Notes: generated from the sequence alone by a model not told the origin. Positions 15,552-27,725 are shown, counted from the first letter of the stretch. The stretch is DNA of 64,000 nucleotides from Schaalia sp. 19OD2882 (GCF_018986735.1 NZ_CP065521.1:1116001-1180000); one strand, 5' to 3'. Made by a program: numbers and translations.

Positions 15552-16906
15552 CCAATGCACGAGGACGACGCCGGCCGGTCCCTCGCCGATCGGGCGCTGC
15601 CCGTTCGACCACCCCGGCAGGCGCCCAGGACCGGGTCCCGCCGGAGGAACTCACCCTGCGTCTGGGGGAGGCGGCCCACGGCGGGGCCTGCGTGGCCCGT
15701 GACGGCGGGGGCCGAGTCGTCTTCGTCCGCCACGGCCTGCCCGGAGAGCTTGTGCGCGCCCGGGTCACCTCGGTGCGCAACCGGTTGGCGTTGGCCGACG
15801 CCGTGGAGGTCCTCGAAGCCTCGCCCGACCGCGTGCCCTCGGTGTGGCCCGATGCCGGCCCGGCAGGTGTGGGCGGGGCGGAGTTGGCCCATGTGGCTCC
15901 ATGTGCCCAGAGGCGCTGGAAGGCGGACGTGGTCCGTGGACAGCTGCGTCGCATCGGCGGGCAGGAACTGTGGGATGCGGTCGACGCCATTGGCGGGGTC
16001 GAGGTCCTGCCGGCGCCGGGGGACATGGCGCCCGATGATCCTCTGTTGCAACGTCGCACGCGGATCGAGGTCGTCATTGACCACGACGGGCGTCCAGCGA
16101 TGGCCCGCCACCGCGGACACGACCTGGTACCCCTGACCTCGATGCCTCTGGCGGTCCGGGGCATCGAGGACCTCGACCTCTTCTCCGCCTCATCTCCGTG
16201 GGCTGGGCTCTGGCGCCCGGGGAGCCGGGTGCGCGCGTTGGCGCCGACAGGGGACTCCCCGCATGTCCTTGTGGGCCGGCAACTCTTCGATTCCCAAGGG
16301 TGCAAGGTTCGACGAGAGGTTCTTGACTGGGTGGTGGAGGTGGGCGGACAAGTCCGACACTTCGCTGTGCGGCCCGCAGGCTTTTGGCAGACCCACCGTG
16401 AAGGGGCAGGGGTCCTCGCTCAGGGAGTGCTCGACGCCGCCAAGGTCGCGCCGGGGGACAGGGTCATGGAACTCTATTCCGGCGCCGGGCTGTTCTCCTT
16501 GTTCCTGGCGGAGTCCGTCGGTCCGCGTGGGCGCGTCCTCACCCTGGAGGGCGACGAGGGTGCCGTGGTGGACGCACGCGCCAACACCGCCTCCCAAGCT
16601 GCCGTGGAGACCTGTGTCGGCCGCGTCGACCGCGACGGGGTGGCGGACTTGGCCGGTGAGCTGGGTGCGCGCGCCGACCTGGTGGTCCTTGACCCACCCA
16701 GGATCGGTGCCGGAGCGCAGGTGTGCGAGGCGATCGCCGCCACGGAGGCGAGGCGCGTGGTCCTCGTGTCCTGTGATCCGGCTGCGGGGGCGCGTGATCT
16801 GGCCTCGCTGGTGGGTGCGGGCTACGTGGTGGAGTCCCTGCGGGCCTGGGACCTGTTCCCGCACACGCACCACGTCGAGTTCATTGCGGGACTCGTGCGC
16901 CCCTGA
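15548..16906 (+). CDS. TrmA/RumA-type RNA uracil-5-methyltransferase lacking Fe-S cysteines
   Basis: SAM-dependent RNA m5U methyltransferase, 452 residues. A TRAM RNA-binding domain (about 35-100) is followed by the catalytic domain. The latter has ELYSGAGLFSLFLAES for cofactor binding, VVLDPPRIGAG, and the nucleophile segment LVSCDPAAGARDL (about 400-412). The region where relatives carry the 4Fe-4S cysteines reads WPDAGPAGVGGAELAHVAP, so the usual CGGC is absent. The GTG start overlaps the permease stop by 4 nt. A good intrinsic terminator follows. The family assignment is sound; the target (rRNA or tRNA uridine) is unknown. Confidence 0.9.
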   Translation: MTNARGRRRPVPRRSGAARSTTPAGAQDRVPPEELTLRLGEAAHGGACVARDGGGRVVFVRHGLPGELVRARVTSVRNRLALADAVEVLEASPDRVPSVWPDAGPAGVGGAELAHVAPCAQRRWKADVVRGQLRRIGGQELWDAVDAIGGVEVLPAPGDMAPDDPLLQRRTRIEVVIDHDGRPAMARHRGHDLVPLTSMPLAVRGIEDLDLFSASSPWAGLWRPGSRVRALAPTGDSPHVLVGRQLFDSQGCKVRREVLDWVVEVGGQVRHFAVRPAGFWQTHREGAGVLAQGVLDAAKVAPGDRVMELYSGAGLFSLFLAESVGPRGRVLTLEGDEGAVVDARANTASQAAVETCVGRVDRDGVADLAGELGARADLVVLDPPRIGAGAQVCEAIAATEARRVVLVSCDPAAGARDLASLVGAGYVVESLRAWDLFPHTHHVEFIAGLVRP

Positions 16907-16938
16907 ACCCGGGCAGACACCTCTTAACGCGCGCAGTG

Positions 16939-16963
16939 CGTGACCTATTTGTGGTCACGTTTT
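16939..16963 (+). terminator. Intrinsic terminator after the RNA methyltransferase gene
   Basis: CGTGACC (16939-16945) pairs perfectly with GGTCACG (16953-16959) around a seven-base loop and is followed by TTTT. This ends the permease-methyltransferase unit. Confidence 0.8.
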
Positions 16964-17079
16964 CCGGGGCAACTCTCGCCGGGCGGTGCGCCAAGCCCTG
17001 TATTTCGGCGCGATCGCGCCGATGGTGAAGGGCTCGTCGGCCATGGTGGAACCTGCTTGCAGGGGGCTCGGAGCACACT

Positions 17080-17097
17080 TATCTTGATGTCGAGATA
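17080..17097. promoter_or_regulatory. Imperfect palindrome upstream of aconitase, possible operator
   Basis: TATCTTGATGTCGAGATA has matching TATCT/AGATA ends and GA/TC inner pairs. It lies 46 bp before the aconitase ATG, where a repressor site would sit. I do not assign a regulator. Confidence 0.4.
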
Positions 17098-17142
17098 TCT
17101 GGGTGCGAGTGCCCGGACCCGGCCCTGACCAAAGGAGACCAC

Positions 17143-19830
<2,688 letters not shown>

Positions 19831-19869
19831 ACCCCTCCCGCGCAATACTCAGGCGGGTGGGAAAAGCGA

Positions 19870-20384
19870 GTGTGGACCGACCAGCCGACGAAGGGAATGC
19901 GTGAGGGGAAAGTCTGGGAGATCATCACTGCCGCCGTCCAGGAATCGCCGAGGAGGGCACGCATCCTCCCGGCCGCAGACCCCGCGTGTTGCGCAGAGCC
20001 CGCACAGAGGATGCACCTGAGCGAGGCCTCCGTCCTCGGCTCACGTGTGCTCAACTGCGGCGGACTCGTCCTCGACCCCGGGTGACTGTGCATCCTCGGC
20101 GGAGTCTTCGCCATCGATGGGGGAGGGCTCGGCATCGCCCCGGGCAGATGTGCCACCTGGCCCCCGACACCTTGGCGTGGAAGGGGATGGGCGCCGACCT
20201 CACCGGAGCACCCGACCTTCCACAAGGCGTCGCGCTGGCCCGGCTGGCAGGCGGAGGTCGAGCATCTGCCGCTGGATCGGGGATCTCCGTCGTCCCATTC
20301 CTGTTCACCAAGGTCGACATCACCACCGCCAGCAGGCACCCCGTCCCGCTGAAGGAATTGCACGAGCTCCACTGCGCCCTCTGA
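19870..20384 (+). pseudogene. Decayed DUF2625-family gene
   Basis: Pieces of a DUF2625-like protein can be followed across shifted frames. From GTG 19870 one frame reads VWEIITAAVQESP, ARILPAADP, SVLGSRVLNCGGLVLDPG and then hits TGA (20083) where the family has Trp. The same frame continues as LCILGGVFAIDGGGLGIAPG, apparently missing about 30 residues. A second frame carries on with QMCHLAPDTLAWKGMG (from 20145). Then RWPGWQAEVEHLPLDRG returns in the first frame, and ISVVPFLFTKVDI to HELHCAL (ending 20384) is again in the second. So there are a nonsense change, an internal deletion and at least three frameshifts. It converges with the ClC gene. The family call is from memory of its motifs. 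Confidence 0.7.
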
Positions 20385-20444
20385 GGTGGCCGCTGCGTCC
20401 ATCGCCCCCCCACGCGGGTCCGAGAACCGCTCCGGCGCCCGACG

Positions 20445-22295
20445 TCAACGCAAGGACGAGCGCGAGTGCCTCTCGCGCCAGCGTGAACCCCACGAACTCT
20501 CACGGCCGGCAGCAAGGGCCCTGTGCTGATCCCTGTTCATGAGCTCGACCAGGTCCGCCCTGGTGATCCACCCGACAGGGCCGGCTGCGGCCCCCTCGTC
20601 GAAGGAACGCGGCAGCACGGGAATGCCCTCGGTGCGCCCGTTCGCCAGGACGTCCAGCACCCGGGAGGGCAGGTCGTCCTCGCACACATGGGTGGGGTCC
20701 AGGCGCACCTCGGACAGGGCAGTGTGCGGATCCAGACCCTGAGCGACCAGGGCGGCCAGGTCAAGGGCGCTCACCGAGCCGACGAAAGTGGCCCCATTTC
20801 CTGCGGGTCCCTCGCACACGGGCAGGGAGGCGGCGCACGAGCGACGCATGAGGGAAATCGCATGGGCGACCTCGTCGGTCACCGACAGGACGGCCGGAAG
20901 CGGCCGCATGAGGCGCGAAGCCGGTCGGCGCCCCAGCAGCGTGTGGTCGACGGGCTCGTCCAGGACGTCGCCGCGTCGGCGCAGCTTCTCCGTGTAAATC
21001 GTCGCACGAGTGAGGAAACGGGAGACGGCGGTGGCGATGACCACGGCGAGCATCATCGGCAGGATCAGCCCGTACTGGCCGGTCATCTCCACGATGATGA
21101 GCACGGCCGTCATCGGTGCGCGAGCTGCCCCCGCGAAGGCCGCCCCCATGCCGATGACGCCGAACACTGCCGCAGGGGTCGAGGACAGCGGCGCAAGACC
21201 CTGCCCGAAGGCCACACCGACCATCGCCCCCATGAACAGGGTGGGGGCGAAGACCCCGCCGGAGCCGCCCATGCCGATCGTCCACGAGGTGAGCAGCGCC
21301 CGCCCGAACAACAGCAGGAGGAGGAAAGGAATCGTGAAGTCTCCACGCAGCGCCGCCAATTGCACGGACTGCCCGGACCCGTACATCTGCGGGAAGGCGA
21401 TGAGAGCGGCTCCGAGGGCAACACCCAGGACGACGGGCCTTGACCATTCGGGCAACCGGATCCGTTCCCACAGCCAGTCGATTCCGTCCTCGACCAGGTA
21501 GAGCAGTTTGGAGAACCCCAGACCTGCCAGCCCCGCGAGGAACCCGAGCAGCGCGATCCACGCCATGTCCTGCATTGCGGGCAGTGAGAGGTCCACACCG
21601 AGGTCGACCAAAGGATGGTCCCCTCGCACCACCGTGGCCACCACGGAGGCCGCCACCGAGGACAGCACGACATAGCCGAAGGCCTCGGCGGTGAAGGAGA
21701 CAAGGATGACCTCCAGTGCGAAGACCGCTCCGGCCAGGGGCGCGTGGAAGGTGGCCGCAATGCCGCCGGCCGCCCCGCACGAGGCCAAGAGGATCACCCG
21801 CGAGGTCGGCAGGGCGAGCAAGGTCGCCACACTGGAGCCGAGGGACGCGCCGACCTGGACGATGGGCCCCTCACGGCCGGCCGACCCGCCGCCGATCGTC
21901 AGCGAAGACGCAACAAGTTTGACCACGGCCACACGCCCGGGAATCCTGCCGCCCTTGCGCTGGACGGCCAACATCACCTCGGGGATGCCGTGTCCGCGGG
22001 CGCTGGGCGCGAAGCGCTGGACCAGGGGACCGTAGAGCAGGGCTGAGACCACTGGCGCCAGGAGCAGGAACACCCAGGGCGCCCAGCCCCACGTGCCGTG
22101 CGCCTGACCCGCATGGGACGGGTAGTCCTCGAATCCGGTGAGCAGGCGACTCCACAGGTGGATCATGAGGTCGAAGAGCAGAGAAGCGGCGCCGACGAGG
22201 ACGCCGATGAGCACGGCGACCACGGCCAAGGCACTCCGGTGGCCGGCCACGGTCCGGCACAGCCGGGTACGCCATTGGTGCGCGGAAGTGGTCAT
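20445..22295 (-). CDS. ClC-family chloride transporter with C-terminal CBS domains
   Basis: Voltage-gated-chloride-channel family protein of 616 residues. Residues about 20-440 form the membrane ClC core. It contains the filter motifs GHGIPEV, GSAGREGPIVQVG (with the gating glutamate of H+/Cl- antiporters) and GGSGGVFAPTLFMGA. Two CBS repeats (about 460-590) follow and may sense nucleotides. The glutamate in GREGP favours a proton-coupled exchanger over a pure channel. Such proteins may help acid resistance. The ATG at 22295 has no obvious ribosome binding site. The gene stands alone and converges with the DUF2625 pseudogene. Confidence 0.92.
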   Translation of the reverse strand: MTTSAHQWRTRLCRTVAGHRSALAVVAVLIGVLVGAASLLFDLMIHLWSRLLTGFEDYPSHAGQAHGTWGWAPWVFLLLAPVVSALLYGPLVQRFAPSARGHGIPEVMLAVQRKGGRIPGRVAVVKLVASSLTIGGGSAGREGPIVQVGASLGSSVATLLALPTSRVILLASCGAAGGIAATFHAPLAGAVFALEVILVSFTAEAFGYVVLSSVAASVVATVVRGDHPLVDLGVDLSLPAMQDMAWIALLGFLAGLAGLGFSKLLYLVEDGIDWLWERIRLPEWSRPVVLGVALGAALIAFPQMYGSGQSVQLAALRGDFTIPFLLLLLFGRALLTSWTIGMGGSGGVFAPTLFMGAMVGVAFGQGLAPLSSTPAAVFGVIGMGAAFAGAARAPMTAVLIIVEMTGQYGLILPMMLAVVIATAVSRFLTRATIYTEKLRRRGDVLDEPVDHTLLGRRPASRLMRPLPAVLSVTDEVAHAISLMRRSCAASLPVCEGPAGNGATFVGSVSALDLAALVAQGLDPHTALSEVRLDPTHVCEDDLPSRVLDVLANGRTEGIPVLPRSFDEGAAAGPVGWITRADLVELMNRDQHRALAAGRESSWGSRWRERHSRSSLR

Positions 22296-22354
22296 CGTCT
22301 CAGTGCAGGTGTCGAGAGGGACAAGGGGAAGCGGACAGAGTCAGCGGCAGGGGC

Positions 22355-24354
22355 TCACAGGTTCGTCACGGGGATCGGGCAGGCTCCGTCCGGGGCGATG
22401 CCCCACACGGAGGCGTAGAACCCGAGCTCGGTCTCCCACGCCACCTTGATGTTGTCCGCCTTGCGGAATCCGTGACCCTCTCCCTCGAAGATGCGAAGGG
22501 CCACAGGGCGGCCTGCTGCCGCCAGGACGTCGTGCATGGACTGGGCCTGGGCAGGAGGGACCACTCGGTCCTCTGCGCCCTGCAACAGCAGCAGCGGAGC
22601 CGACACGGCCTCGGTGTGGTGGATGGGGGAACGCTCCGCGAACACGGGATCGTCCAGGTCATCGGTGCCCAGCAGACGGTGGACGTACCGCGACTCGAAC
22701 TTGTGGGTCTCCTTGGCCAGTGCGACTAGGTCGCCGATCCCGTAGAAGGACACTCCGGCGGAGAACACGTCGCTGGTGGAAAGGGCCGACAGGACAGTGA
22801 ACCCGCCTGCCGAACCCCCACGGATCGCCATTCGTCGGGGGTCGACCAGTTGGCGTCCGGCCAGGTATCGGGCACCGTCGATGCAGTCCTGGACGTCGAT
22901 GACGCCCCACTGGCCGTTGAGGCGCTCGCGGTAGGCGCGTCCGAATCCTGTGGACCCCCGGTAGTTGACGTCCAGGACGGCGAAGCCACGGCTGGTCCAG
23001 TACTGGAAGGGGATCGACAGGCCGGGGCGGGCCGACGAGGTCGGACCCCCGTGCACATTGACGATGAGGGGGGCAGCTCGCCCTCGGGCCCCACGTGGTA
23101 GGGGTTGGTCGGCGGGTAGAAGAAGCCGTGGGCCTCCTCACCGTCCGAGGTGGCCCACGAGATGGAGCGGGCCACGGAGACGAACTCCGGGTCGATCTCC
23201 GCCTCGGAGGAAGGGCGGATGACGGTGGTCACCCCGTCCTTGACCTCGACGATGGCGGGGGTGTGGGTGGCCGAGTCGGCGAGGAAGACCACTCGGCCGT
23301 CGTCCGCCGCGACATTGCCGATCGGCCACCAGCCGGTCGCCCATTCCTCGGCCAGACCGTTGTCGATGCGAATGGTGCCCACCCGCCAGGTGACGTCCTC
23401 GGCCCACGAGCAGATGAGGTGCTCGTGATCGAAGTTGTCGAAGGAGTGCAGGCCCAACTGCCAGTGCGGGTGGGAAAAGGCCTTGCGGCCCGGGTGCAGT
23501 TCCCGTGTGCGCAGGCGGGTCGTCCACGCGTCGACGTCCTCGCCCTCGTGCCAGTGGAATCCCTCGGTGCGGTAGAGGTTGGCCCAGCCCGTGGAGTCGT
23601 CCACGTGGACGAGGTCGCCGCTGAGGGTCCATCGTGGCTCGTACACGCACACGTCGAGGGCATCGACGAGGACGCGGTGGGTGACCACGCGCCCGTCGAA
23701 GTCAAGACGGCCCACGTGCAGGGCGCTGCGGGTCCACGGCATGTCCGGGTGGTTCCATGACAGCCATGCGAGTTTGGACTCGTCGGGGGACAAGGTCGGC
23801 GCCATGACGAAGTCAGTGCCCTCGAAGATCGTCACGACCCGCGAGGCGTCGCGGGCCGCAGACCCGTCCATGGGCACCGCCACCAAGGAGTTCACGACTT
23901 CACCCGCCACCGTGTGGTCCTCGCGCACCGCGTAGACGATGCCGCGCACATCGGCGATCTCCAGGTCGCCGAAACGCATGTCGGCCATGGGGGTCAGCGG
24001 GACAGGGACGGCGCGGGGATCTTTGCGGTCGAACTTGTACAGGCGCCCGTCGAAGCCGTCGGAGAAGACGATCATGCCGTCCAGCACCGCGTAGGCGCGG
24101 CCCCCGTACTCGTGGACGCGGGTGCGCACGTCGGGCAGACGCACCTCGTCGATCATCGGAAGCACCTCACTGGTCTGCCCCAAGCGGTTGCGGCGCAAGA
24201 GGGTGTTGCGGCCACCGGCCCTGGGATTGCCTTCGACCCAGTAGGTGTCCGGCCCGTCCACGCGCACCTGTGACAGCACCACGCTGCGGGCGACGAAGGA
24301 ATCGCCGGTGATGGGGGAGGACCAATCGCCGTAGGGCGCTCTTGCCTGTGACAT
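22355..24354 (-). pseudogene. S9 prolyl-oligopeptidase-family gene interrupted by one frameshift
   Basis: The N-terminal part (start ATG 24354, after GAAGAGG) encodes a beta-propeller to about residue 425. The C-terminal part, in another frame, holds the alpha/beta hydrolase domain with the nucleophile GGSAGG, the acidic loop AEDRVVP and the histidine GEGHGF. The two meet at a run of six G on the plus strand (23068-23073). A seventh base would restore the reading through LPPLIVNVHGGPTS. All catalytic residues remain, and the total span is one base short of 667 codons. It may be a recent mutation, a slippery on/off switch, or a sequencing error. Homologues are cytoplasmic aminopeptidases of the acylaminoacyl-peptidase type. 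Confidence 0.88.
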
Positions 24355-24468
24355 GCGTACCTCTTCGTCAGGGTCGTCACGGACTGCTTGCGGGTCCGTG
24401 GGCACGAGTCCAATCCTAGTCACCGCGGGCCCCGACCGGTCGATGCAGTGATGGCGCGGTGGGAGCAC

Positions 24469-24474
24469 TACACT
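24469..24474 (+). promoter_or_regulatory. -10 box (TACACT) of dxs, leaderless arrangement
   Basis: TACACT is followed by CCCCATC and the ATG at 24482, with no ribosome binding site. Confidence 0.5.
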
Positions 24475-24481
24475 CCCCATC

Positions 24482-26407
24482 ATGGTCGGACGGGACGAGC
24501 AGCCGGATCTGCTGGCGCGGGTGCATGAACCTGCAGCTCTGCGCTCCTTCACACCTGCCGAACTCGTGGACGTGGCGGCGCAGGTGCGCGCGCGCCTCAT
24601 CGAGTCGGTCTCCCGGACCGGTGGACACCTGGGCCCCAACCTGGGAGTCGTCGAACTGACCTTGGCCCTGCACCGCGTCTTCGACTCGCCACGCGACACC
24701 CTGGTCTTCGACACAGGCCACCAGGCCTACGTCCACAAGATGCTCACCGGCCGCGCAGACCTTTCGACCCTGCGCCAGGAAGGCGGCCTGTCCGGGTACC
24801 CCAGCCGCAGCGAGTCGGTGCACGACGTGGTCGAGAACTCCCATGCATCGACCTCCCTGTCCTGGGTCGACGGCATCTCCCGAGAGAAACAGCGCTCAGG
24901 GGACATGTCGTGGACGATCGCCGTGATCGGCGACGGGGCCCTGACCGGAGGCATGGCCTGGGAGGCCCTGAACAACATTGCCTCCGATCCGTACCGGCGC
25001 GTCCTGGTCGTCGTCAACGACAACGGGCGTTCCTACGCGCCGACCATCGGCGGGGTGGCCCACCACCTGGACTTCCTGCGTTCGTCGAAGAACTACGAGC
25101 GCGCGCTGTCGTGGACCAAGGACCGGCTGCTGCGCCTGGGTGACCCGGGACGGGCCGCCTACGACGCCCTCCACGGGCTCAAGGCCGGCCTCAAGGACGC
25201 CCTCATTCCGCAGGCCATGTTCGAAGACCTCGGCCTGAAGTACTTGGGACCCGTCAACGGCCATGACGTCATCGCCCTGGAGGACCTGTTCCAGCGGGCC
25301 TCGGGACTGGACGGCCCGGTCCTGGTCCATGTGATGACCCAGAAGGGTTTCGGCTACACCCCCGCCGAAGAGGACATCGCCGACCGCTTCCACGCGGTGG
25401 GGCGGATCCACCCGGAGACCGGCTTGCCGGTCGCACCCGCCAAATTCGGCTGGACCAGCGTCTTCGCGGATGAGATGTGCCTGATCGCCAGGCAGCGCCC
25501 CGACATCGTGGCCCTTACAGCCGCCATGTTGTTGCCGGTCGGTCTTGGGCCCATGGCCGAGGAGTTCCCCGAGCGGGTCATCGACGTGGGCATCGCCGAA
25601 CAGCATGCGGCGGCCGCCGCCGCCGGCATGGCCTTCGCAGGCGCCCACCCGGTCTTCGCCGTCTACGCGACCTTCCTCAACCGGGCCTTCGACCAGGTTC
25701 TCATGGACGTGGCCCTGCATCGGGCCGGAGTCACCTTCGTCCTGGACCGCGCCGGCATCACGGGAGACGACGGAGCCAGCCACAACGGCATGTGGGACGT
25801 GTCCATGCTGCAGGTCGTGCCCGGTCTGCGCATGGCGGCCCCACGTGACGAAACCACCCTACGTGAAGAGCTCCGCGAGGCAGTCGAGGTCGCTGACGCC
25901 CCGACCGTCCTGCGCTACAGGAAAGGCTCCCTGCCCGCGCCGATCGAGGCTCTGCGCCGACACGGAGTCGTCGACGTCCTCATGGACGAATGGGCCGAGC
26001 ACGCCGCAGGCCCGGGCGGGACCGGCGAGGGGGCGAGCGCGGATTCTTCCCTCGTGCTCCTCATCGCCATGGGCTCCCTCGTGCCCCAGGCGTTGGAGGC
26101 CGCCGCCGCACTGTCCGCGCAGGGCCACCGGGTGCGCGTGGTCGACCCCAGGTGGATCATCCCCGTACCCGAGGACCTGCGGGAACTCGCCGTCGGAGCG
26201 GACCTCGTCGTCACCGTCGAGGACGGGATCGTCGAGGGCGGATTCGGCTGGTCTGTCCGCGACCTGCTGGGCACCTCTCGGATTCCGGTCGTCACCCTGG
26301 GGGTTCCGCGCCGCTTCCTGGACCACGCCACCCGCGAATCCATCCTGACCGGCCTCGGACTGGACGCCGTGGGCATTGCCGCCGCAGTGCGGGCGCACCT
26401 GGCCTGA
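24482..26407 (+). CDS. dxs: 1-deoxy-D-xylulose-5-phosphate synthase
   Basis: First enzyme of the MEP isoprenoid pathway, condensing pyruvate and glyceraldehyde 3-phosphate with thiamine diphosphate. The 641 residues show the substrate histidine in TGGHLGPNLGVVELT (about 43-57). The thiamine/Mg motif GDGALTGGMAWEALNN is near 147-162, with NDNGRSYAPTIGG following. The transketolase pyrimidine domain contains DVGIAEQHAAAAAAGMA. The length is full and the frame is intact. Transcription probably starts at the ATG itself. In mycobacteria dxs1 also lies near an RNase D gene and a DUF3000 gene, as here, where these two are convergent. Confidence 0.96.
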   Translation: MVGRDEQPDLLARVHEPAALRSFTPAELVDVAAQVRARLIESVSRTGGHLGPNLGVVELTLALHRVFDSPRDTLVFDTGHQAYVHKMLTGRADLSTLRQEGGLSGYPSRSESVHDVVENSHASTSLSWVDGISREKQRSGDMSWTIAVIGDGALTGGMAWEALNNIASDPYRRVLVVVNDNGRSYAPTIGGVAHHLDFLRSSKNYERALSWTKDRLLRLGDPGRAAYDALHGLKAGLKDALIPQAMFEDLGLKYLGPVNGHDVIALEDLFQRASGLDGPVLVHVMTQKGFGYTPAEEDIADRFHAVGRIHPETGLPVAPAKFGWTSVFADEMCLIARQRPDIVALTAAMLLPVGLGPMAEEFPERVIDVGIAEQHAAAAAAGMAFAGAHPVFAVYATFLNRAFDQVLMDVALHRAGVTFVLDRAGITGDDGASHNGMWDVSMLQVVPGLRMAAPRDETTLREELREAVEVADAPTVLRYRKGSLPAPIEALRRHGVVDVLMDEWAEHAAGPGGTGEGASADSSLVLLIAMGSLVPQALEAAAALSAQGHRVRVVDPRWIIPVPEDLRELAVGADLVVTVEDGIVEGGFGWSVRDLLGTSRIPVVTLGVPRRFLDHATRESILTGLGLDAVGIAAAVRAHLA

Positions 26408-26454
26408 CACCCTCGCACCTGGCCGGCGGTCCTGACCTCCACCAAGCCGGCAGG

Positions 26455-26473
26455 GGGCGCCGCCTGGGCGCCC
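26455..26473. terminator. Hairpin between convergent dxs and RNase D genes
   Basis: GGGCGCC (26455-26461) pairs with GGCGCCC (26467-26473) around a five-base loop. It sits inside a wider TCCTGAC/GTCAGGA inverted repeat (26430-26436 and 26483-26489). No T-run follows on either strand, so it may act bidirectionally or not at all. Confidence 0.4.
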
Positions 26474-26483
26474 AGCGTGCCCG

Positions 26484-27725
26484 TCAGGACAGGGCATCGG
26501 CCAGCGCGCCCGCCACAAGTCGCTTCTGCCACTGCCTGGCGTCCGACTCGTCCAGGCGTGCGGCCACTGCCCGGGTCAGTGCAATGGAGGGGTCCAGTGG
26601 CGCCCAGGCCACCCACCGCTGCACCTTGGGTTCCAGGAGCACCTCCTGGGCAATCCCGAGGGTCTCGGCCCGCCGCGAGATCGCGCCGCGCACCGCTTGC
26701 AGGCGCGCGTGGGCTTCGGGATCGATGCGCTGCCAATTGCGTGCCTGAGGTACGGCGCCGCGCGGTGCGGGTGAGCGTTTGGGGGGAAGGTCGTCCTCGT
26801 CCATGGTGACGGCGCGGTTGATCGCGCGCAGCCACACGTCGACGTGGGTGCGGGCCACGGGGGAGCGGAACTCGCCGAAGGAGAGCAGGGCGCGTCGGTT
26901 GCGCGGCGGCTGTTGGGCGGCGCGCACCAGGGCCTGGGAGCGGACCAGGCGCCCGGGTGCCAGGTCGATCCTGCGGGCCACGTCCTCACGTGCCTCCCAC
27001 AATTCGCGCAGCACCGCCAACTCACGCCGTGAGGTGATCTTCGAGGCTCCGGGCAGCAGGCGCCAGCGGTCGACCTTCGGCGCCGGGGCTGCCATGTGCA
27101 GGACGTGGTCGAATTCCTCGGTGGCCCATTCCCACCGGTCCAGGTCGTGCAGACGCATGGCCAAGCGTCTGCGGGCCTCGGTGAGCAACTCGACGTCCAA
27201 GGCCGCGTAGCGGAGCCAGTCCTTTGGCAGGGGACGCACCGACCAATTCGCCGCCTGGTGGTCCTTGACCAGTGCCAGGCCCAGGACCTGTTCACACACT
27301 GCCGCCAAGCCGAATCTGTCGAGTCCGACCAGTCGTGCCGCAAGCTCCGTGTCGAAGAGGTCGGTGGTGTCCAATCCCACCTGTCGCAGGTTCGGCAGGT
27401 CCTGGGAAGCCGAGTGGAGGATCCACGTACCCGACAGGGCCGGGCCGAGCAGGCGGAGGTCGGGAAGGGCGTGCGTGTCGACCAGGACGGTGCCCACGTC
27501 CTCGCGTCGGATCTGCACCAAGTACGGGTCCGATCCGTAGCGGAATCCTTGGGCGCGTTCGACGTCGAGGGCGACGGGTGCGCTTGCGCGGGCAAGAACG
27601 TGGGCGGCTTCCGCGAGGTCCTCCGGTGAGTCGACGACATGCGGTATGCCGTCGCGGGGGGTGTGGACGAGGACCGGATCGTCGGTGTCGCCGGTCGGAA
27701 GACCGCCGAGGTTGTCGACGATCAT
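26484..27725 (-). CDS. rnd: Ribonuclease D-like 3'-5' exonuclease with HRDC domain
   Basis: DEDDy-family exonuclease acting on structured RNA ends. The 413 residues contain the exonuclease core (about 35-205) with the first acidic pair in ALDVERA, the Exo II aspartate in HSASQDLPNL, and the Exo III Tyr/Asp in YAALDVELL. An HRDC domain follows (about 220-310) plus a further helical region. The ATG at 27725 shares a base with the stop of the DUF3000 gene upstream (TGATG), so translation is coupled. An upstream in-frame start at 27776 would overlap that gene further and is less likely. The first acidic residues read DVE, as in the family. Confidence 0.9.
   Translation of the reverse strand: MIVDNLGGLPTGDTDDPVLVHTPRDGIPHVVDSPEDLAEAAHVLARASAPVALDVERAQGFRYGSDPYLVQIRREDVGTVLVDTHALPDLRLLGPALSGTWILHSASQDLPNLRQVGLDTTDLFDTELAARLVGLDRFGLAAVCEQVLGLALVKDHQAANWSVRPLPKDWLRYAALDVELLTEARRRLAMRLHDLDRWEWATEEFDHVLHMAAPAPKVDRWRLLPGASKITSRRELAVLRELWEAREDVARRIDLAPGRLVRSQALVRAAQQPPRNRRALLSFGEFRSPVARTHVDVWLRAINRAVTMDEDDLPPKRSPAPRGAVPQARNWQRIDPEAHARLQAVRGAISRRAETLGIAQEVLLEPKVQRWVAWAPLDPSIALTRAVAARLDESDARQWQKRLVAGALADALS

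Noticed and set aside
16955..17044. A 29-codon minus-strand frame between the methyltransferase terminator and aconitase
   Set aside because: It starts with ATG but has no convincing ribosome binding site, and its end overlaps the terminator stem. Too short to claim without conservation.
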